NCBI GenBank assembly: GCA_020025965.1
Contig: JAHHRG010000010.1
Span: 1 to 43,729 of the forward strand
Direction of reading: 5' to 3'
DNA length: 43,729 nucleotides
From: Sutterella sp.
Lineage (GTDB): Bacteria > Pseudomonadota > Gammaproteobacteria > Burkholderiales > Burkholderiaceae_F
In this document: in pieces, positions 14,017 to 20,986 of the stretch
How the letters are laid out: each line of letters starts with the position of its first letter
Position numbering within the stretch: position 1 is the stretch's first letter
Notes under the pieces: generated by a model
Told to the model about the DNA's origin: nothing
Database searches by the model: none
Seen by the model: only the letters and a program-made list of their open reading frames with translations
Program-made: the position numbers and the translations under genes

Positions 14017-16047
14017 ATGACGACAAAAGAATTGCTCGACGGGATGCATGTTTTAAAGCGAGACGGAAGCGTCAAGCCTTTTGACATGGAAAAGATCGTG
14101 CGTGCCGTAACGAGCGCCGGTAAAGCGACCGGTGAATTCGGCGAAGCGCGTGCCCGTGAAATTGTTGAAAACGGCGTGTTGCCCAATTTCACCAGTTTCG
14201 GCAAGAAGACCGTGCATATTGAAGAAATTCAGGATGCTGTCGAGCATGCGCTTTTCGATGCCGGGTGCTTCCCCACTTTGCGTGCCTATATCGTTTATCG
14301 AGAAAGCCGCAAGAAGGTCCGCGATGCCAAAAAGAGCTGGGTCAACGTCGAATCTTCGATCAACGAATACCTCGATCAGCTCGACTGGCGCGTGAATGCC
14401 AATGCCAACCAGGGCTATTCCTTGGGCGGGCTGATTTTGAACGTTTCCGGCAAGGTGGTGGCCAACTATTGGCTCAATTACATCTATCCCGAAGAAGTGG
14501 GACGTGCGCACCGGGAAGCCGACATTCATATTCATGACCTGGACATGCTCTCGGGCTACTGCGCAGGCTGGAGTCTTCGAACGCTTTTAACGGAAGGCTT
14601 GAACGGTGTGGCGGGTAAGGTCGAAGCCAATGCGCCGAAGCATCTTTCGTCCGCTACGGGCCAGATTGTGAACTTCTTGGGAACCATGCAAAACGAATGG
14701 GCGGGTGCACAGGCTTTCTCGTCCTTCGATACTTATCTCGCTCCCTATATCCGTAAGGACAATCTGCCTTACGAAGAAGTGCTTCAGTGCATTCAGGAAT
14801 TGATATATAACCTCAACGTCCCGAGTCGCTGGGGAACGCAGACACCGTTTACGAATCTCACCTTTGACTGGACCTGCCCGGAAGACTTGAAGGAGCAGCA
14901 TCCTGTCATCGGCGGCGAAACGATGGACTTTACCTACGGGGAACTGCAGGCGGAAATGGACATGATCAATCGCGCTTACATCGAAGTGATGTTAAAGGGC
15001 GATGCGAAGGGGCGAGTTTTCACGTTCCCGATTCCGACCTACAACGTGACGCCCGACTTCGACTGGGATTCGCCGAACGCCATGCGCCTTTTTGACATGA
15101 CGGCGCGTTACGGTTTGCCCTACTTCCAGAATTTTGTGAATTCGGAATTGAAGCCCAACATGATCCGATCGATGTGCTGTCGACTGCAGCTGGACCTTCG
15201 GGAACTTCTGAAGCGCGGCAACGGCCTTTTCGGCTCGGCGGAACAGACGGGATCTCTGGGTGTTGTGACGGTCAACTGTGCCCGACTCGGTTTCCTCTTT
15301 AAGGGAGATGAAGAGGGGTTGATGAAGCGTCTCGACTACCTGCTCGAATTGGCGAAGACGAGCTTGGAAATCAAGCGTAAGGTCATTCAGCGTCATATCG
15401 ATCAGGGGTTGTTCCCGTATACGAAGCGCTACCTCGGGACCTTGAGAAATCACTTCTCGACAATCGGCGTGAACGGTATCAATGAAATGATCCGCAACTT
15501 CACGGACGATACCGACGACATCACGACGGATAAAGGTCACGCGATGGCCTTGCGATTCCTCGATCACGTTCGCGATCGTCTGGTGAGCTTCCAGGAAGAG
15601 ACGGATCATATGTATAACCTCGAAGCCACGCCGGCCGAAGGGACCACGTATCGATTCGCCAAAGAAGACTGCAAGCGTTATCCGGGTATCCTGCAGGCAG
15701 GGACGCAGTCGCATCCCTACTATACGAATTCTTCGCAATTGCCCGTCAACTATACTGACGATCCTTTCGAAGCGCTCGAAAGGCAGGACGACTTGCAGCG
15801 CAAATACACGGGCGGGACGGTGCTTCATCTTTATATGAACGAGGCGGTGTCTTCTCCCGAAGCTTGTCGAGATCTCGTTCGCCGGACGTTGACGAACTTC
15901 CGCTTACCCTATATCACGATCACGCCGACCTTCTCGATTTGCCCGAAGCACGGCTATATCTCGGGTCGACACGATTACTGCCCGCTTTGTGATGCGGAAT
16001 TGCTCGCCAAAAAGCGAGCCAAACTTGCGAAAGAGAACGCTGAATAA
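14017..16047 (+). CDS. nrdD: Anaerobic (class III) ribonucleoside-triphosphate reductase, catalytic part without glycyl-radical tail
   Basis: Reduces ribonucleoside triphosphates to deoxy forms without oxygen. 676 residues from ATG 14017, which has GGGAGGAG upstream; a TTG 18 bases earlier is less likely. An ATP-cone (about 5-95, VLKRDGSVKPFDMEKI) provides allosteric control, followed by the ten-stranded barrel with conserved segments such as SMCCRLQLDLRELLKRGNGLFG. Near the end is the zinc-type motif CPKHGYISG...YCPLC. Ordinary NrdD proteins continue for some 50-60 residues with a second Cys pair and the RVxGYxRP glycyl-radical loop; this one stops 17 residues after CPLC, and the radical loop is encoded by the next gene. 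Controlled by the NrdR boxes upstream. Confidence 0.93.
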   Translation: MTTKELLDGMHVLKRDGSVKPFDMEKIVRAVTSAGKATGEFGEARAREIVENGVLPNFTSFGKKTVHIEEIQDAVEHALFDAGCFPTLRAYIVYRESRKKVRDAKKSWVNVESSINEYLDQLDWRVNANANQGYSLGGLILNVSGKVVANYWLNYIYPEEVGRAHREADIHIHDLDMLSGYCAGWSLRTLLTEGLNGVAGKVEANAPKHLSSATGQIVNFLGTMQNEWAGAQAFSSFDTYLAPYIRKDNLPYEEVLQCIQELIYNLNVPSRWGTQTPFTNLTFDWTCPEDLKEQHPVIGGETMDFTYGELQAEMDMINRAYIEVMLKGDAKGRVFTFPIPTYNVTPDFDWDSPNAMRLFDMTARYGLPYFQNFVNSELKPNMIRSMCCRLQLDLRELLKRGNGLFGSAEQTGSLGVVTVNCARLGFLFKGDEEGLMKRLDYLLELAKTSLEIKRKVIQRHIDQGLFPYTKRYLGTLRNHFSTIGVNGINEMIRNFTDDTDDITTDKGHAMALRFLDHVRDRLVSFQEETDHMYNLEATPAEGTTYRFAKEDCKRYPGILQAGTQSHPYYTNSSQLPVNYTDDPFEALERQDDLQRKYTGGTVLHLYMNEAVSSPEACRDLVRRTLTNFRLPYITITPTFSICPKHGYISGRHDYCPLCDAELLAKKRAKLAKENAE

Positions 16048-16095
16048 AAGCAGCTCGAAAAATCGCTGTCGGCGTATCAAAATGGTTTAATCTGG

Positions 16096-16137
16096 AGGGA
16101 ACGGAAGGCCTAGATACATGAAGTGCCTTCCGTCCCT
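16096..16137 (+). promoter_or_regulatory. Intergenic hairpin between nrdD and the glycyl-radical gene
   Basis: AGGGAACGGAAGGC (16096-16109) pairs with GCCTTCCGTCCCT (16125-16137) around a 15-base loop, about 13 pairs with one bulge. No U run follows, so it is not a normal terminator. It may mark an RNA-processing or stability element that raises the level of the small downstream subunit. Confidence 0.55.
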
Positions 16138-16176
16138 AAAACGAAACGGAAGCCTACCGTTTCAAGGAGTGTCATC

Positions 16177-16374
16177 ATGACTGAAGAAAAGAAACTGGAA
16201 GACGTGAAGTTGACCGACGAAGAACGTCAGCCCTGTGAAGTCTGGACCCGTGTCATGGGTTATCACCGTCCGGTACAGTCCTTCAATACGGGGAAGAAGG
16301 GCGAATTCGAAGAACGCGTCTGCTTTACCGAAAAGGCTGTGGCCGAACACGGATCCTGCTGTTGCTCGAAGTAA
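16177..16374 (+). CDS. Stand-alone glycyl-radical domain of the anaerobic ribonucleotide reductase
   Basis: A 65-residue protein from ATG 16177 with AAGGAGT before it. Residues 20-45 carry CEVWTRVMGYHRPVQ and FNTGKKGEFEER, which match the C-terminal glycyl-radical loop of full-length NrdD proteins (RVxGYxRPV...N.GKxxEF..R); Gly28 is the predicted radical site. The upstream nrdD lacks this segment, so the two proteins should join to make one enzyme, and the next gene encodes the activase that would make the radical. The tail ends GSCCCSK, three consecutive Cys, perhaps a redox or metal-binding tail. It resembles in principle the GrcA/YfiD spare domain of pyruvate formate-lyase, but here it appears to be the only copy of the loop. 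Confidence 0.88.
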   Translation: MTEEKKLEDVKLTDEERQPCEVWTRVMGYHRPVQSFNTGKKGEFEERVCFTEKAVAEHGSCCCSK

Positions 16375-16383
16375 GCCTGAAGC

Positions 16384-17160
16384 ATGATTTGTGAAGACGA
16401 AGCGGCGAGTCTGCTTCTCGAGAACAAAGACGACATCCCGACGACAGCCTTGCGCATCGCCGGGATCACTCGTTTTACGACCATCGATTTTCCTGGCAAA
16501 CTCGCGGCGGTGGCTTTTTTGCAGGGCTGTCCCTGGCACTGTGTCTATTGTCAGAATCCCTGGATGCAGTCGCGGGCTTTTGACGAGAGCCTGGCGCATT
16601 CCTCCTGGGAAGAACTTGAAGCTTTGCTCAAGAAACGCCAGGGGCTCTTGGACGGGGTTGTTTTTTCCGGGGGCGAACCCTGTACGGATCCGGCTCTGCC
16701 TTCGGCCGTTAAAGTCGTGAAAGCGATGGCCTTTAAGGTGGCGCTTCACACCGGGGGCGCGTATCCGAAGCGCTTGAAAGCGATTGTCGGCGACCTTGAT
16801 TGGGTCGGCTTGGATGTCAAAGCGCCTCCGAGAATGCCGGAGTCCTGGGACAAAATCATTCGCGTGAAGAAAGCCCGTGAGGCTTGGGAAGAGTCCTTTG
16901 AGATTCTCAAGACTTCGGGGGTGCCGTATGAGTGCAGGACGACTGCGCATCCCGACTTTCTTCCCGAGCCCGATTTGATCGACCTGGCCGAGAGTTTGGC
17001 CGAGCGAGGCGTGAAAACCTGGGCTTTACAAATTTATCGCCGACCGCCGGGACAGATGTTGGCACCGTTTCCGGCTGTTGGGGCGGATTATCCGTCGACG
17101 AAGACGATAGAATACTTTAAAACGCTTTTCCCGAACTTTATCTTTAGACCGGCTCAGTAG
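16384..17160 (+). CDS. nrdG: Anaerobic ribonucleotide reductase activating protein (radical SAM)
   Basis: Uses S-adenosylmethionine and a [4Fe-4S] cluster to put the radical on the reductase's glycine. 258 residues, longer than the 150-residue E. coli NrdG and of the NrdG2 type that accompanies Bdellovibrio/Alcaligenes-type NrdD. The CxxxCxxC cluster motif is CPWHCVYC in LQGCPWHCVYCQNPW, followed by the GGEP motif (FSGGEPC). The gene starts nine bases after the glycyl-radical gene, confirming one operon; its Shine-Dalgarno is weak (GTAAG), suggesting coupling. No second cluster domain is evident. Confidence 0.92.
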   Translation: MICEDEAASLLLENKDDIPTTALRIAGITRFTTIDFPGKLAAVAFLQGCPWHCVYCQNPWMQSRAFDESLAHSSWEELEALLKKRQGLLDGVVFSGGEPCTDPALPSAVKVVKAMAFKVALHTGGAYPKRLKAIVGDLDWVGLDVKAPPRMPESWDKIIRVKKAREAWEESFEILKTSGVPYECRTTAHPDFLPEPDLIDLAESLAERGVKTWALQIYRRPPGQMLAPFPAVGADYPSTKTIEYFKTLFPNFIFRPAQ

Positions 17161-17242
17161 GAGACTCGGAAGAAAGGATCCGTAGCGGACGGCAGGAGAG
17201 AAGAAAACCGAGAGCCAACCGCCAAATGACTGCTTGAGTATT

Positions 17243-17286
17243 GAAAAAGAAGGCCGATTTCCGGAAGGAGGTCGGCCTTTGATTTT
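17243..17286. terminator. Bidirectional terminator between nrdG and the Sel1 gene
   Basis: AAGGCCGA (17250-17257) pairs with TCGGCCTT (17272-17279). It has TTTGATTTT after it on the plus strand and CTTTTTC on the minus strand, so it can end both convergent genes. Confidence 0.75.
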
Positions 17287-17315
17287 GGAGAGAGATAAAG
17301 GTGGAATGGCGACGA

Positions 17316-18371
17316 TCAACGCTCGGATCGCGGAATCAGTCGTTCGACCAACATTTTGCTCGTCTTGTCCTCTTTCACCATTTGATCCGCCCGACGTCTT
17401 TCACGAGGAGGCAGCATCATGACGAGTGACGGCAGGGTAGCCAAGGCACTCGCGTCGCCAAGATCGGCGGCGGCTTTAAGGAGTGCATAGGCATAGGGGC
17501 GATTGAGCGGCAGAGCATTGCCTGTTAAAAGAAAGCCCGATAGCGTGGTCATCGCGAGCGTACTGCCGTTTTCGGCGGCGCGGCACATCCAGCGAACGGC
17601 TTCACGCAAATCGACCCGACCGCCGCGGCCGGACCAGAAGAAAACGCCCAGACGATACTGGGCATCAACGACGCCGGAAATGGCGGCTTCTTTCATCCAG
17701 CGACGCGATTCGTCGGGATCGTGAGCCTCCCAGTTTCTCTGAAGGTGAAGACGGGCGAGGGCATATTGTGACTCCGGATCGCCCGCTTTGGCGGCTTGCG
17801 TGAGCCATTTGGCTGCTTGATCGGGATCGACTGCGGTGCCGATTCCGTCTCGATAGGCAATTCCCGCATTGCGCTGACCGGTGACCTTTCCTTGAGCACC
17901 GGCAATGCGCCACCAATAAAGCGCAGTTTCGGGCGAAGCGGGCAAGCCGTAGCCCAATTGTGCGGCTTTGGCGAAGTCAAGCGCTGCGTCGGGAATGCCG
18001 GCCAAGGCGGCTTCTTTTAAGAGCTTCGCACCTTCAACATGATCGGCTTTGACGCCCTGGCCTCGCATCATCAGGAGTCCGAGGAGATGTTTGGCTTGCG
18101 GAAGTCCGGCTTTTACCGCATTTTTTAACAGAATAAGACTGCGGCGGTTTTTTCTGAAGTCGGGCGCATCGGTGAGGAGATAGCGGGCAAATTCCGTTTG
18201 GGCTTCAGGGTTGCCCGCGATTGCATCGCTCTCTAGCTTTTGAAGCGCACGAAGGGCTTCTTCGCCCGAGAGCGGACGATGCCTGACCACACCTCCCAAT
18301 AGGTCAAGCACGTGACTGCCGGCGGTTTCCGGTGCACGGATGACGAAAGTGGAATCGGGACGGCGAGGCAT
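17316..18371 (-). CDS. Sel1-repeat (SLR) protein
   Basis: 351 residues made mostly of Sel1-like repeats, helical hairpins of about 36 residues related to TPRs: A-x-x-x-L-G-x-x-x-x-x-G patterns such as AKHLLGLLMMRGQGV, GQRNAGIAYRDGIGTAVD, ESQYALARLHLQ and DAQYRLGVFFWSGRGG. At least six repeats can be counted from about residue 55 to 320. No signal peptide is seen, so it may be cytoplasmic. Such proteins act as protein-protein scaffolds in signalling or envelope processes. It follows a small membrane-protein gene with 24 bases between them, likely the same transcript. Confidence 0.85.
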   Translation of the reverse strand: MPRRPDSTFVIRAPETAGSHVLDLLGGVVRHRPLSGEEALRALQKLESDAIAGNPEAQTEFARYLLTDAPDFRKNRRSLILLKNAVKAGLPQAKHLLGLLMMRGQGVKADHVEGAKLLKEAALAGIPDAALDFAKAAQLGYGLPASPETALYWWRIAGAQGKVTGQRNAGIAYRDGIGTAVDPDQAAKWLTQAAKAGDPESQYALARLHLQRNWEAHDPDESRRWMKEAAISGVVDAQYRLGVFFWSGRGGRVDLREAVRWMCRAAENGSTLAMTTLSGFLLTGNALPLNRPYAYALLKAAADLGDASALATLPSLVMMLPPRERRRADQMVKEDKTSKMLVERLIPRSER

Positions 18372-18395
18372 TGGGAATCGTCGTAATGAATGGAA

Positions 18396-18977
18396 CTAAG
18401 GCTTATCGGTTGCGGCCGGCTGAATAGATTCCGGCAAGGGGCGAAGCGGTTCGACAATCGCCTTGTCGCTTCCTTCCGGGACGCGGATCGTTACGCCTTC
18501 GGACGATGCGGCTGTAGCCGAAACCGGCGGCTCGTAACCGAAAAGTACCAGAGCCATACCGAAGGTAACGGCAACCATGGAATAAATCACCCAACCGCCT
18601 GCTCCGATCAGAATCGGGCGACCGATTTTGGCTTTCGGGTAATCGTTACCGTAAAGCTTTTTGACATAAGTAATCTGGCGGTAGCCGCAGGTCACCATCC
18701 AGCAAGCCCAGGTGACCGTCAGAAAATAGATGCCGCCGAAACGCATAAGAGGTTCGTTCTGGAAGACGGCCTGCATGAGAATAAAGACCAAAAGCAGCCA
18801 GAAACAGGCGCGAACCCAGAAACGGGAGGCACGGACCTGGCCTTCTTCACCCAAGCGAGCCCAGTTGAGTGCCTGGAGCTGAGCGCCGAAAATCGGCGTG
18901 AAGAGAATGGCGAAAAGAGCGACGAGTTTGGGATCGTAGAGTTCGGGACGAGCGGATTGGGAAGACTGTCGGGACAT
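18396..18977 (-). CDS. Four-helix membrane protein of unknown function
   Basis: 193 residues from ATG 18977 (MSRQSSQ); an upstream start would add a sequence that looks non-coding. Four hydrophobic segments, near residues 16-35 (LVALFAILFTPIFGAQL), 52-72, 80-100 and 120-148 (GGWVIYSMVAVTFGMALVLFG), then a proline- and acid-rich tail of about 40 residues likely outside the membrane. No family recognised. Upstream of the Sel1-repeat gene in the same direction, so the two may work together. Confidence 0.7.
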   Translation of the reverse strand: MSRQSSQSARPELYDPKLVALFAILFTPIFGAQLQALNWARLGEEGQVRASRFWVRACFWLLLVFILMQAVFQNEPLMRFGGIYFLTVTWACWMVTCGYRQITYVKKLYGNDYPKAKIGRPILIGAGGWVIYSMVAVTFGMALVLFGYEPPVSATAASSEGVTIRVPEGSDKAIVEPLRPLPESIQPAATDKP

Positions 18978-19767
18978 GGTCGATGAGACGCGGTGATGTT
19001 CTGATAAAAAAAGAATGGAGAACATTCTACTGAGATTTGATTGGAGAAACGAGAGGATAAGGATGATTTATCCGCGATCCTTAGAGAACGACGATTGCGC
19101 TGAGAGAGTGAAACGGCAGAGGATGAGAACTGCGTTTTTTACTACACGAAGATGCGACACGAGGGGAAGTATCGGGAAAAAGAGGGGAGGTTCGGAGGTT
19201 CAAGCTCGGAATGTTGGAAAAAAGAGGCTTGGTGAGCGTGTAGGAAGTGCACCTGAAGAGAGGTGAGAAAGTGCAGAAAACGGTTGTCATCTGGTGAATT
19301 TGAGGGTTATGAGTATAAACCCTATACCACGACGGTGGTATTTATCCCTAGTAAATATGCTAGGGGAAAATACTAAGAAAAAACGTAATTTTTGCTCTTG
19401 TTTTTTTGTTTGCTTTGAGTACAAAGAACAAGTGTTCAGTTGAAAAAGCTTATCCTGCAGTTGATTGTGTGTTTTCTTTTTTTAGCGTCGAGACTGTCTT
19501 TTGGTGACTCCACTAAGTTTTTCCTTTGCTCTCTGCGATAAGCGATTCGATGTTCTTCGGGTTTCTCCTAGCAGTCAGAGGGGGTTCTCCTATTAGAATG
19601 CTTTTTGAGTGATCTCGAAACGACTTTTTTCCGATCAATCCTTACTCTCCCTTTGGGAACGAAAGACTGACGAAATAAGACAACGCCGAGATACGAACCC
19701 TCATTTGTTCCAATCGTTGCAGATGTGAGCAGTAGCGATTTTTTATTTTAGAAAGGAGTGCTCATCC
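18978..19767. other. Long intergenic region upstream of HU
   Basis: About 790 bases with no convincing gene. It is AT-rich towards the right and contains two adjacent inverted repeats (19324-19365) and T-rich stretches. It must carry the promoter of the HU gene and that of the leftward membrane protein. Large AT-rich leaders are common for HU genes, but the function of the palindromes is unknown. Confidence 0.45.
19324..19365. repeat. Two adjacent inverted repeats
   Basis: ATACCAC-gacg-GTGGTAT (19324-19341) is a perfect 7-bp inverted repeat and CCCTAG-N8-CTAGGG (19346-19365) a perfect 6-bp one, only four bases apart. They could be protein-binding sites or two small hairpins of a transcript. 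Confidence 0.5.
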
Positions 19768-20055
19768 ATGAATCGTCTTGAACTCGTTGATAAGGTTGCC
19801 GAACGCAATGGTATCTCTAAGGCCGAAGCCGATCGTATCGTCGTTTCCGTCTTTGAAGAAATCATGACCGCCGTGACGGCCGGCGAATCCGTCACGATGA
19901 TTGGTTTCGGTACGTTTAAGGCTGTTGACAGTGCCCCGCGTACGGGGCGCAACCCGTCCACCGGCGACGCCATCAAGATTCCCGCCATGCGTAAGCCCAA
20001 GTTCATCGCGGGTACGTATTTCAAGGGAATCGTGGACGCTAAGCGTACCAAGTAA
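19768..20055 (+). CDS. HU-family DNA-binding protein
   Basis: A 95-residue nucleoid protein that binds and bends DNA as a dimer. The usual features are visible: N-terminal helices (MNRLELVDKVAE, KAEADRIVVSVFEEI), the core MIGFGTFKAV, then the arm motif GRNPSTGDAIKIPA, ending with the conserved KFIAGTYFK-type strand. Length is normal. GAAAGGAG precedes the ATG. Monocistronic, with its own terminator. HU versus IHF subunit cannot be settled by eye, but GRNPxTG with the short termini favours HU. Confidence 0.95.
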   Translation: MNRLELVDKVAERNGISKAEADRIVVSVFEEIMTAVTAGESVTMIGFGTFKAVDSAPRTGRNPSTGDAIKIPAMRKPKFIAGTYFKGIVDAKRTK

Positions 20056-20100
20056 GTTAGCCTTGACGGATCGGAGATAACTCTCGATCTGAATCCTCGC

Positions 20101-20137
20101 AAGCCCATGTTCGAATGCTTTCGGTCATGGGTTTTTT
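20101..20137 (+). terminator. Terminator of the HU gene
   Basis: CCCATG (20104-20109) pairs with CATGGG (20126-20131), with AA/TT extension across one bulge, followed by six T. It lies about 45 bases after the HU stop. Confidence 0.65.
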
Positions 20138-20241
20138 CATAAGATGGTGTGTGTCAGAGGGAAACCTCTCTGTCACCGTATTGGGCGAAGTCTGCTAATC
20201 TAGAGAAATCAGATACAGAAAACAATGTAGAGGGTTTATCC

Positions 20242-20712
20242 ATGTTGGGTTGGCAAAAAACAGGGGCTGGATTGGCTGTCTTGGGTCTCATACTGACGTC
20301 GCTCGGATGCACGACCGGAGAAACGCCGCGACACTACGAGAGTGCCTATCAGTATCTCAGCTCACTTTGTCTCGTGCCTGCGGAAGATCATTCGGATTCG
20401 CTCGACTTGATGGTGATGCAGACGTTGCGCGATCGTGGTTTTGAGCCGATTCTGGTAGAGCCTGACGACGCTGAAGCACTGTCGGAATGTCGATCTCGTG
20501 TTGTTTTCTCTGTTGATGAAAAGACGTCAACGGAAACCATGTCTCTTACCTTTACCGACAGGTACACGGGGGAAAATTACCACGTCAAAATCGGTAACAA
20601 AGAGGCCGGTTTGCGCGAATTCGGTTCCGGCAGTCCTCTGACGGAACGCGCCTTGATGATCCGCCGTTTGGTAGACAGGCTCTTTCCCGAGAGTCCCCTT
20701 CAGAGGGAATGA
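20242..20712 (+). CDS. Putative lipoprotein
   Basis: 156 residues from ATG 20242. The start gives a clean lipoprotein signal: KTGAGLAVLGLILTSLGC, with the lipobox LTSLGC and the acylated Cys at about residue 21. The mature part, about 135 residues, contains CRSRVVFSV and TFTDRYTGENYHV segments resembling small envelope lipoproteins with an alpha-beta fold of unknown role. No close family is recognised. It sits alone between HU and the phosphate transporter. Confidence 0.75.
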   Translation: MLGWQKTGAGLAVLGLILTSLGCTTGETPRHYESAYQYLSSLCLVPAEDHSDSLDLMVMQTLRDRGFEPILVEPDDAEALSECRSRVVFSVDEKTSTETMSLTFTDRYTGENYHVKIGNKEAGLREFGSGSPLTERALMIRRLVDRLFPESPLQRE

Positions 20713-20986
20713 TCTTCTGAAAGCAAAAAGAGAACATTGAAGGTGTAGCGGGAAGCGGTCCGTTGAAATCGGGTAAGTTTTCTTTCTTGCCTTCTCGGAG
20801 AAGCTTTTTAGAAAATGAACCGGAAAAAGGCGAAAAAAAATCGCCTCAGGCAAAAAGTCTGTCTTTTTTCCGATAAAATACGCCCCGTTACGACTTATCT
20901 TGATAAGCCGTCTTCATTTGCAGGATGATTGAGAGCAGGGTTGTATTGAATGTTCATATCCGCAGAGAGAGGATGGTAAAGACCGG

